Origin: UBA1367 sp040268355
Lineage (GTDB): Bacteria; Actinomycetota; Coriobacteriia; Coriobacteriales; Atopobiaceae
Reading direction: 5' to 3'
Assembly: GCA_040268355.1 (NCBI GenBank)
Contig: JAWRIT010000013.1
Span: forward strand, 1 to 6,775
Length of the DNA: 6,775 nucleotides
Of this stretch, positions 1-6,775 are shown piece after piece. Below the pieces are notes generated by a model that searched no databases, had not been told where the DNA came from, and worked only from the letters and a program-made list of their open reading frames with translations. The position numbers and the translations under genes were made by a program. How positions within the stretch are numbered: the stretch's first letter is position 1; the number at the start of each line of letters is the position of its first letter.

Positions 1-752
1 TGAGCGACGACCTGCGCGAGCAGGCGGCGCGCGAGAACCTGCGCACCGCCCGCCAGCTGCGCGACGCGCTTACTCGCCGGCTCGCCGAGGTCTTCCCGCG
101 CCCCAAGCGCGACCCCTTCTCCAGCCTGCCCTCCTGCGTGCTGTTCGTGGGCATCAACGGGGCGGGCAAGACCACCACGGTCGGCAAGCTCGCCAGCGTC
201 TACCACGATCTCGGCGTGCGGTGCCTGATCGGCGGTGCCGACACCTTCCGTGCGGCCGCCATCGAGCAGCTGCAGGTGTGGGGCCAGCGCGCGGGCGTCG
301 AGGTCGTCACGCGCGAGCGTGGCGGCGAGGCGGCCAGCGTCTGCTACGATGTCCTTGACCGCGCCGAGCGCGAGGGAACGGAGCTGGTGCTCATCGACAC
401 GGCCGGGCGCCTGCACACGAGCCCCGAGCTGATGCGGGAGCTCGCCAAGGTGGTCAAGGTCTCGCGCAAGCGCGCGTCGATGCCGGTCACCGTGGTGCTC
501 GTCATCGATGCGACGACCGGCCAGAACGGCCTCAACCAGGCGCGCGAGTTCAACGACGCGCTCGACATCGACGGACTCATCGTGACCAAGCTCGACGGCA
601 CCGCCAAGGGCGGCATCGCGCTGGGCATCGCGCACGAGCTTGACCTCCCCATCTTCCGCATCGGCGTGGGCGAGGGCAAAGACGACCTGCAGGCCTTCGA
701 CGCGCTGGACTTCTGTCGCGCGCTCGTGGGCGAGGGCGAAGGGATGATATAG
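1..752 (+). CDS. ftsY: Signal recognition particle receptor FtsY, 5'-truncated by the window edge
   Basis: SRP receptor GTPase. It docks at the inner face of the membrane, pairs with Ffh bound to a translating ribosome, and hands the nascent chain to SecYEG, with GTP hydrolysis releasing the complex. The frame is open from base 3, so 249 codons are visible and the true start lies upstream. Visible residues 1-45 are the helical end of the N domain. The G domain follows: P-loop GINGAGKTT at 50-58, the FtsY-type DTFRAAA at 80-86, DTAGR at 132-136, TKLDG at 195-199, and the C-terminal GVGEGKDDLQAF block. DTFRAAA and TKLDGTAKGG separate it from Ffh. One small departure is GGEAAS where homologues usually have a GxDxAS-type block. 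Any acidic A domain or membrane-binding helix would lie outside the window. It ends at TAG 750-752, two bases before ffh, so co-transcription is expected. Confidence 0.96.
   Translation, partial: SDDLREQAARENLRTARQLRDALTRRLAEVFPRPKRDPFSSLPSCVLFVGINGAGKTTTVGKLASVYHDLGVRCLIGGADTFRAAAIEQLQVWGQRAGVEVVTRERGGEAASVCYDVLDRAEREGTELVLIDTAGRLHTSPELMRELAKVVKVSRKRASMPVTVVLVIDATTGQNGLNQAREFNDALDIDGLIVTKLDGTAKGGIALGIAHELDLPIFRIGVGEGKDDLQAFDALDFCRALVGEGEGMI
738..744 (+). promoter_or_regulatory. Probable ribosome binding site for ffh
   Basis: GAAGGGA lies inside the last codons of ftsY, 10 bases before the ffh ATG. The spacing is slightly long but usable. With only two bases between the ftsY stop and the ffh start, ribosomes finishing ftsY could also reinitiate directly, so translation of the two genes is probably coupled (inference). 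Confidence 0.55.
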
Positions 753-754
753 CC

Positions 755-2167
755 ATGGCAGTGTTCAGCAGCCTCTCTGACCGACTTCAGGACACCTTCG
801 ACAAGCTTCGCGGCAAGGGCCGGCTCACCGAGGACGACATCAACTCGGCCATGCGCGACATCCGCATGGCGCTGCTCGAGGCCGACGTCAACTACCGCGT
901 GGTGCGCAGCTTCGTGAAGGCCTGCAAGGAGCGGTGTATGACGGCCGAGGTGCTCGACTCGCTCACCCCGGCGCAGAACGTCGTGCGCATCGTGTTGGAC
1001 CAGCTCACCAGCCTGCTGGGCACCACCGAGGCCTCCCTCGAGCTGGCCCAGAACCGGACCCCCAACGTGATCATGCTCGTGGGCCTGCAGGGCTCGGGCA
1101 AGACGACGGCGGCCGCCAAGCTGGCCTTCCTGCTCAAGAAGCAGAACCACAGCCCGCTTCTGGCCGCCTGCGACACGCACCGTCCCGCCGCCGCCGACCA
1201 GCTGGCCACCCTCGGCGGGGAGATCGGCGTGCCGGTCTATCGTGGGGACGGGACCGACGCCGTCAAGGTCGCCTCCGAGTCCATCCGCGAGGCCGTCGAC
1301 CACCTCAACGACATCGTCATCGTCGACACGGCAGGACGCCTGCAGATCGACGAGGAGATGATGGGCGAGGCCGTGGCCATCCGCGACGCGGTGCGCCCCG
1401 ACCAGATCCTCATGGTCGTCGACGCCATGACCGGCCAGGACATCGTGAACGTCGTCAGCGAGTTCGCCAATCGCGTGGACTTCGACGGCGTCATCATGTC
1501 GAAGCTCGACGGTGACGCCCGCGGTGGCGGCGCGCTCTCCGTGCGCGAGGTCACCGGCAAGCCCATCATGTACGCCTCGATGGGGGAGAAGCCCGACTCG
1601 CTGGAGGTCTTCTCGCCCGACCGCATGGCAAAGCGGATCCTGGGCATGGGAGACGTGGTCGGCATCATCGAGCAGGCGGAGAAGCTCGCCGACGAGCAGT
1701 CCGTCGCCGACGCCGAGCGGATGCTGCGCCAGGGCTTCACGATGGACGACATGCTGGCGCAGATGCAGCAGATCCGTAAGATGGGCGGTCTGAACAAGCT
1801 CGTCGGCATGCTGCCGGGAGGGGACCGGGCCATCGCGCAGACGGGCGGCACGCTCGACGAGAAGCAGATCACGCGCATCGAGGCCATGATCCGCTCGATG
1901 ACCCCCGAGGAGCGCCTGCAGCCCAAGAAGATCAACGGGCAGCGCCGTCGTCGCATCGCCGCAGGCTCCGGGTGCCGGGTGCAGGAGGTCAACCAGCTGC
2001 TCAAGCAGTGGGGCGAGATGAACAAGATGATGGGCAAGATGCGCCAGATGGCCAACGGCTTCCAGACCGGCGGCAAGAACAACCGCAAGGCGCGTCGCCA
2101 GCTCAACCAGATGATGCGCAATATGGGCGGCGGGGCCGGTGGGGGCATGGGAGGGTTCCCCTTCTAG
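755..2167 (+). CDS. ffh: Signal recognition particle protein Ffh (SRP54 homologue)
   Basis: Protein core of the bacterial SRP. With 4.5S/scRNA it binds signal sequences at the ribosome exit and forms the GTPase pair with FtsY. Length is 470 residues, normal for the family. The N domain covers about 1-95. G domain: P-loop GLQGSGKTT 110-118, DTHRPAA 140-146, DTAGR 191-195, DAMTGQD 223-229, SKLDG 249-253 and the LGMGD linker 296-300. The Met-rich M domain runs from about 325 to 430: FTMDDMLAQM near 328-337 (finger loop and hydrophobic groove), then the RNA-binding stretch MTPEER...INGQRRRRIAAGSG at 382-406. The C-terminus is Gly/Met-rich. The ATG at 755 gives the standard N-terminus and sits 2 bases after the ftsY stop. 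Oddities: DTHRPAA is more FtsY-like at its second residue than the usual Ffh D(V/T)YRPAA, and INGQR replaces the common INGSR. The stop overlaps that of the convergent methyltransferase gene. The 4.5S RNA gene is not in this window. Confidence 0.98.
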   Translation: MAVFSSLSDRLQDTFDKLRGKGRLTEDDINSAMRDIRMALLEADVNYRVVRSFVKACKERCMTAEVLDSLTPAQNVVRIVLDQLTSLLGTTEASLELAQNRTPNVIMLVGLQGSGKTTAAAKLAFLLKKQNHSPLLAACDTHRPAAADQLATLGGEIGVPVYRGDGTDAVKVASESIREAVDHLNDIVIVDTAGRLQIDEEMMGEAVAIRDAVRPDQILMVVDAMTGQDIVNVVSEFANRVDFDGVIMSKLDGDARGGGALSVREVTGKPIMYASMGEKPDSLEVFSPDRMAKRILGMGDVVGIIEQAEKLADEQSVADAERMLRQGFTMDDMLAQMQQIRKMGGLNKLVGMLPGGDRAIAQTGGTLDEKQITRIEAMIRSMTPEERLQPKKINGQRRRRIAAGSGCRVQEVNQLLKQWGEMNKMMGKMRQMANGFQTGGKNNRKARRQLNQMMRNMGGGAGGGMGGFPF

Positions 2168-2189
2168 CGCCTCCGAAGCTCCCAGAAGG
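2160..2189. terminator. Weak inverted repeat over the convergent ffh / methyltransferase stops
   Basis: CCTTCT (2160-2165) and AGAAGG (2184-2189) are perfect 6-base inverted arms around an 18-base loop that contains a short AGC/GCT inner pair. The repeat covers both stop codons and so could act for transcripts from either side. The arms are short and no clear U-tract follows, so a terminator role is only a suggestion. No other terminator candidate is visible between the two convergent genes, which have no spacer. Confidence 0.25.
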
Positions 2190-2982
2190 CGATGGCGGCG
2201 GCGGTCGCCACGTTCAACGAATCGACGCCATTGGCCATGGGAATGACGACGCTTTGGTCGCAGGCGTCGACGCACGCCTGACTGAGGCCGCTGCCCTCGG
2301 TCCCCAAAAAGAGGGCGACGCGGTCGAGGCCCTTGAGACGAGGGTCGTCGAGGGGCACGGCGTCGTCTGCGAGGGTCAGGGCGACACAGGTAAAGCCGTG
2401 GTCGTGCAGGGCGTCGACGGCCGCCTGGGGCCACCGGTCCGCTGCCACCCGTGCCCATCGAAGCTTGAGCGCGGAGCCCATGGAGACCCGCAGCGCCCTG
2501 CGCGAGAGCGGGTCTGCGCAGCTGGGGGAGAGCAGCACGGCATCGGTGCCGAGCGCCGCGGCGCAGCGGTAGAGCGCGCCCACGTTGGTGACGTCCACGA
2601 TGCCCTCGAGCACGGCGACGCGGGAGGCGCCCTCGAGCGCCTCCTCGACGCTGCGCTCGCGCGGCCGCCGTAGGGCGCAGAAGTAGCCCCTCGTCACCGA
2701 GAAGCCAACGACCTGGGACATCAGCGCGCGGGGCGCGACGTAGACCGGCACCGTGTCCGCGAGGCGGCCGAGCAAATCCGACATGGCATCCAGGTGGCGC
2801 TCGTCCAAAAACAACGACAGCGGCTCGTGCCCGCGCGCGAGGGCGTCCTCGATGACCAGGCGTGACTCGGCGATGATGACGGCTTTCGTCGGATCCAGCC
2901 TGTTGCGCAGCTGGTGGTCGCTCAGGCGCAGGTAGACGTCAAGCCGTGGGTCGTCCGCTTCGTGTATTGGGATTATCTTCAT
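2164..2982 (-). CDS. TrmH/SpoU-family RNA 2'-O-ribose methyltransferase
   Basis: SPOUT-class, SAM-dependent enzyme that methylates a ribose 2'-OH in rRNA or tRNA; the target nucleotide cannot be told from sequence. It has 272 residues. The N-terminal part (about 1-110) resembles a substrate-binding domain, with DDPRLDVYLRL at 10-20 and IIAESRLVIEDAL at 36-48 as in actinobacterial TrmH proteins. The catalytic knotted domain has all three SpoU motifs: NVGALYR at 133-139 (Asn and Arg conserved), GTEGSG at 227-232 (Glu229), and the SAM-binding trefoil-knot motif IPMANGVDSLNVA at 247-259. The frame stays open upstream to 3243, but that extension runs antisense through the transpeptidase 5' end and is low-complexity. 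ATG 2982 gives the family-like N-terminus, so I chose it. The gene converges on ffh and diverges from the transpeptidase gene, so it is probably monocistronic. RlmB-like or TsnR-like specificity is possible but unproven. Confidence 0.93.
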   Translation of the reverse strand: MKIIPIHEADDPRLDVYLRLSDHQLRNRLDPTKAVIIAESRLVIEDALARGHEPLSLFLDERHLDAMSDLLGRLADTVPVYVAPRALMSQVVGFSVTRGYFCALRRPRERSVEEALEGASRVAVLEGIVDVTNVGALYRCAAALGTDAVLLSPSCADPLSRRALRVSMGSALKLRWARVAADRWPQAAVDALHDHGFTCVALTLADDAVPLDDPRLKGLDRVALFLGTEGSGLSQACVDACDQSVVIPMANGVDSLNVATAAAIAFWELRRR

Positions 2983-2992
2983 CTTTGTGCCC

Positions 2993-2998
2993 GTCCTC
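2993..2998 (-). promoter_or_regulatory. Candidate ribosome binding site for the RNA methyltransferase
   Basis: Read on the minus strand, GAGGAC lies about 10 bases before the ATG at 2982. It is a moderate Shine-Dalgarno match at the long end of usual spacing. It supports the internal start over the long upstream extension, although the match is not decisive alone. Confidence 0.4.
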
Positions 2999-3082
2999 GT
3001 CCGTGTCGTGCCCGTGGGGTACCATAGCCACGTTTGTCGCACACGCAGCATCTTCGCAGAACTACACGACTCCGGGAAGCAC

Positions 3083-3087
3083 GAGGT
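3083..3087 (+). promoter_or_regulatory. Ribosome binding site that sets the L,D-transpeptidase start at GTG 3095
   Basis: GAGGT, 7 bases before the GTG at 3095, is a good Shine-Dalgarno match. It favours GTG 3095 over the in-frame ATG at 3104, which would lie 16 bases away. It also argues against the far upstream in-frame start at 2987, whose extra residues look like translated promoter DNA. Confidence 0.6.
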
Positions 3088-3094
3088 GGGACCC

Positions 3095-4648
3095 GTGAAG
3101 CACATGAAAGCAAGCCAGGACGCCCCCGGCACGCAGGAGGAGCTGCAGACGCTGGTCCAGGAGTCCTCCTTCGCGCCTGCGCCCGAGGGGCAGCCAGAGG
3201 CCACGGAGGCGCCAGAGGAGCCGCGCCGCCGCAGGTGGCTCACGGTGCTCCTCGCCGCCGTCGTCGCCTGCGTCGGCTGCTACCTCGCCGGCGCGGTCCT
3301 CTTCATGAACGTCTTCATGCCGAACACCTCGCTGAACGATCAGGACGTGTCGCTCAAGTCGGCCTCCGAGATCGCTGCCGCCGCCTCCGACGCCGCAGGC
3401 GACTTCGAGCTCACGGTCGAGGGGGAGAGCCTCGACCTTACGATCACGGCCGCCGACATCAAGGCGAGCTACGACGGCAACGCCTTCGCTCGGGCGGCGA
3501 TCGCGCAGCAGCATCCCTGGACCTGGCCACTGCAGATCGCGGGCTCGCACGAGCTTGTCGTCGAGCAGACGCTCGCCTTCGACGCCGCTCGCCTCACCGA
3601 CATCGTCGGCTCGGCCGTGGATGCCGCCAACGCCGACGCCACGCCCTCGGTCGACGCCTCGGTCGCCTACGACGACCAGACCAAGCGCTATGAGGTGAAG
3701 AGCGAGGAGCAGGGGACCGAGCTCGACAAGTCCGCGGTCATCGGCACCGTGCGGGCTGCTTTGGGCAAGCGCGAGCAACAGGTCGAACTCTCCGAGGACG
3801 ACCTGGTGAAGCCCGAGATCACCAGCGATGACGAGAGCCTGAACGAGGCCGCCAAGAAGGCCAACGCCTGCCTCGACGCCACTCAGACCCTCGTCGTGGG
3901 CGACACGACGGTCGCGGAGGTGGGGACCGACGAGCTGCAGAAGTGGGTGAAGCTCGCAGACGACCTGTCAATCGGCTTCGACTCCGAGGCCTGCACGAAG
4001 TGGGCGCAGGGGGACCTCTCGAAGAAGATCGACACCTACGGCTCCACCCGCACCTACACACGCCCGGATGGGGCCTCAGTGACGGTCTCGGGCGGCACCT
4101 ACGGCTGGATCTGCGACGGCGCCGCCATCGCCGGCCAGATCGCGGAGAACGTCCAGAAGGGTTCGGCGGCGACGATCGAGGTCCCCTGGAAGCAGAAGGG
4201 CGAGACCTACAGCTCGGGCGGCCAGGACTGGGGCGCGCGCTACATCGACATCGATCTCGGCGAGCAGCACGTGCGTCTCTATGACGGCGGCAACGTGGTG
4301 TGGGAGGCGGACTGCGTGTCGGGCGGGCTCGACACCGTCAAGAACGTGATGCACAGCACGCCGACGGGCGTCTACAGCATCAACTCGAACATGCGAAGTG
4401 GCAACATCAAGCTGACCGGCAAGACCGACCCCGTGACCCTCGAGCCGGAGTACATCAGCTACGTCGACTACTGGATGCCCTTCATCGACGACTCGGTGGC
4501 CCTGCATGACGCCGACTGGCGCAGCTCCTTCGGCGGTTCGATCTACCGGTCGAACGGCAGCCACGGATGCGTGAACCTCCCCTCGGACAAGGCCCGGGAG
4601 CTCTATGGGATCGTGGACGTGGGCACCGTGGTCGTCGTCCACGACTAG
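3095..4648 (+). CDS. Membrane-anchored L,D-transpeptidase (PG-binding domain + YkuD)
   Basis: Outer-surface enzyme expected to form 3-3 (L,D) peptide crosslinks in peptidoglycan, or to attach other acceptors, by acylation of a catalytic cysteine. From GTG 3095 it has 517 residues. Order: an acidic, Ala/Pro-rich cytoplasmic tail (1-43), RRRR at 44-47, one hydrophobic anchor (about 48-75), then the extracytoplasmic part. Residues about 76-365 look like two copies of the putative peptidoglycan-binding domain found in Ldtfm-type enzymes, the second ending in GTYGWICDG...IEVPW. The YkuD domain (about 380-517) begins ARYIDIDLGEQHVRLYDGG. Its active site is complete: His471 in ALHDADW, 17 residues, then SHGCVNLP at 489-496 with Cys492 as nucleophile and His490. 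The layout resembles Enterococcus faecium Ldtfm more than mycobacterial Ldts. Such enzymes can bypass beta-lactam-sensitive D,D-transpeptidases; resistance here is not shown. The in-frame ATG 3104 is an alternative start. Confidence 0.93.
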   Translation: MKHMKASQDAPGTQEELQTLVQESSFAPAPEGQPEATEAPEEPRRRRWLTVLLAAVVACVGCYLAGAVLFMNVFMPNTSLNDQDVSLKSASEIAAAASDAAGDFELTVEGESLDLTITAADIKASYDGNAFARAAIAQQHPWTWPLQIAGSHELVVEQTLAFDAARLTDIVGSAVDAANADATPSVDASVAYDDQTKRYEVKSEEQGTELDKSAVIGTVRAALGKREQQVELSEDDLVKPEITSDDESLNEAAKKANACLDATQTLVVGDTTVAEVGTDELQKWVKLADDLSIGFDSEACTKWAQGDLSKKIDTYGSTRTYTRPDGASVTVSGGTYGWICDGAAIAGQIAENVQKGSAATIEVPWKQKGETYSSGGQDWGARYIDIDLGEQHVRLYDGGNVVWEADCVSGGLDTVKNVMHSTPTGVYSINSNMRSGNIKLTGKTDPVTLEPEYISYVDYWMPFIDDSVALHDADWRSSFGGSIYRSNGSHGCVNLPSDKARELYGIVDVGTVVVVHD

Positions 4649-4697
4649 GGTCGCCGCGGTCGCCCTCGTGCGGGGCTCCACCATAGCTTGACCACAG

Positions 4698-4708
4698 ATG
4701 TGTCGCCC
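4698..4708 (+). repeat. Direct repeat copy 1, ATGTGTCGCCC
   Basis: First of two identical 11-base copies in the spacer before ftsH. The flanking bases differ, so the identity is confined to these 11 bases. Just upstream, CACA (4693-4696) and TGTG (4699-4702) form a tight dyad that overlaps the repeat. Confidence 0.6.
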
Positions 4709-4757
4709 CTCGACTGCGCACCGCTCACTTTTGGGTATCAAAACTACCGTGTGGCGC

Positions 4758-4768
4758 ATGTGTCGCCC
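4758..4768 (+). repeat. Direct repeat copy 2, ATGTGTCGCCC
   Basis: Second copy, exactly 60 bases after the first and 46 bases before the ftsH start. It sits in a small imperfect hairpin: TGTGGCG (4750-4756) pairs with CGCCCACA (4764-4771) with one bulged C and a 7-base loop. A regulator binding both copies or an RNA structure in the ftsH leader are possible readings; neither is shown. Confidence 0.6.
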
Positions 4769-4800
4769 ACAGCTGATCTAGTCGAAGATCCTGTCGTACC

Positions 4801-4806
4801 GAGGAG
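4801..4806 (+). promoter_or_regulatory. Ribosome binding site of ftsH
   Basis: GAGGAG, 8 bases before ATG 4815, is a strong Shine-Dalgarno match with ideal spacing. It selects ATG 4815 over the second in-frame ATG at 4821. Confidence 0.75.
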
Positions 4807-4814
4807 ACTCCAGG

Positions 4815-6707
<1,893 letters not shown>

Positions 6708-6718
6708 CGTGACATACG

Positions 6719-6745
6719 GCGCGGGGATCACCCGGGTTCCTGCGC
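6719..6745 (+). terminator. Strong hairpin after ftsH, probable terminator
   Basis: Eleven bases after the ftsH stop, 6719-6729 (GCGCGGGGATC) pairs with 6735-6745 (GGTTCCTGCGC) to give an 11-base-pair stem, including three G-U pairs, around the 5-base loop ACCCG. Position and stability fit a transcription terminator. There is no U-tract; U-less terminators have been proposed in GC-rich actinobacteria. A regulatory or RNA-stabilising hairpin is the alternative. Confidence 0.5.
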
Positions 6746-6762
6746 TCACACGAACCGAACGG

Positions 6763-6775
6763 CCCCCCCCCCCCC
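6763..6775. repeat. Homopolymer run of 13 C at the window end
   Basis: The window ends in an uninterrupted run of 13 C, preceded by GG, 55 bases after the ftsH stop. The run may continue past the edge. It could be a real, slippage-prone tract between ftsH and the next gene, or a contig-end artefact; the window alone cannot tell. Confidence 0.7.

Larger units (their letters stand above)
2983..3094. promoter_or_regulatory. Divergent intergenic region with a possible bidirectional -10 element and dyad
   Basis: This 112-base spacer must carry the promoters of both the methyltransferase (leftward) and the transpeptidase (rightward). TACCATA at 3020-3026 reads TACCAT on the plus strand and TATGGT on the minus strand, so each strand fits the loose TANNNT -10 pattern. 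It is centred in an inverted repeat CGTGG (3013-3017), 10 bases, CCACG (3028-3032). I could not find good -35 hexamers at 16-18 bases for either direction. The assignment therefore rests on position and the -10 pattern alone. Confidence 0.3.
4649..4814 (+). promoter_or_regulatory. Intergenic region upstream of ftsH with an 11-base direct repeat
   Basis: This 166-base spacer should hold the ftsH promoter and any transpeptidase terminator. It contains two copies of ATGTGTCGCCC (next entries), a locally AT-richer patch around 4727-4745, and GGTA (4734-4737), 7 bases, TACC (4745-4748). TATCAA at 4736-4741 and TACCGT at 4745-4750 are weak -10 candidates, with no convincing -35 at proper distance. 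The small hairpin GCCCT/GGGGC at 4662-4676 is too weak to call a terminator. No CIRCE, HAIR or CtsR-type heat-shock operator is visible. Confidence 0.4.

Noticed and set aside
344..2458. A 704-codon open frame on the minus strand across ftsY, ffh and the methyltransferase
   Set aside because: It lies antisense to well-supported genes, has low-complexity His/Arg/Leu/Ala-rich composition and no recognisable motif. Long antisense frames are expected in GC-rich DNA.
2987..3094. N-terminal extension of the L,D-transpeptidase to 2987
   Set aside because: It would overlap the putative promoter dyad and lacks a good ribosome site. GTG 3095 has GAGGT 7 bases upstream.
2983..3243. N-terminal extension of the methyltransferase to 3243
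   Set aside because: The extra 87 residues run through the divergent spacer and antisense to the transpeptidase start. The family-like N-terminus and a Shine-Dalgarno match support ATG 2982.
3236..3280. Lipobox-like VVAC (residues 56-59) suggesting the transpeptidase is a lipoprotein
   Set aside because: The n-region would be about 47 residues, too long for a lipoprotein signal, and the hydrophobic stretch continues well past the Cys. A single membrane anchor fits better.
4649..4664. GGTCGCC repeated within 16 bases just after the transpeptidase stop
   Set aside because: Two 7-base copies this close in GC-rich sequence are plausible by chance, and no further copies or dyad support a function.
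4662..4676. Small hairpin after the transpeptidase gene as a terminator
   Set aside because: The stem is only 5 pairs including one G-U, and no U-tract follows, so it is too weak to call.

Overview
The window is GC-rich bacterial DNA packed with housekeeping genes. GC-rich codon use, an ftsY-ffh pair, a TrmH-type methyltransferase like those of Actinobacteria, and an L,D-transpeptidase of the PG-binding-domain plus YkuD type together suggest a Gram-positive actinobacterium, perhaps of class Coriobacteriia (Olsenella/Atopobium/Collinsella relatives). The assignment is inference from protein style; no rRNA or other taxonomic marker is present.

Layout, left to right. Bases 1-752 (+) hold the 3' part of ftsY, the signal recognition particle (SRP) receptor, cut by the window start. 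After a 2-base gap, ffh (755-2167, +), the SRP core GTPase, follows, so the two partner GTPases of co-translational membrane targeting are almost certainly co-transcribed. ffh converges on a TrmH/SpoU-type RNA 2'-O-methyltransferase gene (2164-2982, -); the two stop codons overlap in a CTAG palindrome. A 112-base divergent spacer separates that gene from a membrane-anchored L,D-transpeptidase (3095-4648, +) that should make 3-3 crosslinks in peptidoglycan. A 166-base spacer with an 11-base direct repeat leads to ftsH (4815-6707, +), the membrane-bound AAA+ zinc protease. After ftsH there is a strong hairpin (6719-6745), and the window ends in a run of 13 C.

How the genes relate: FtsY and Ffh deliver nascent membrane proteins to the translocon, FtsH degrades misassembled membrane proteins, and the L,D-transpeptidase acts on the wall outside the same membrane. 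The shared theme is the cell envelope, but only ftsY-ffh looks like a true operon. The methyltransferase, the transpeptidase and ftsH each seem to have their own upstream region.

I see no mobile element, CRISPR array, tRNA, rRNA or defence-like cassette, and no gene-free stretch over 300 bases. All five genes belong to known families with intact catalytic motifs. I found no convincing new system. The points worth a second look are regulatory or structural: the shared CTAG stop, a possible bidirectional promoter, the repeat before ftsH, the terminal hairpin and the poly-C tract.
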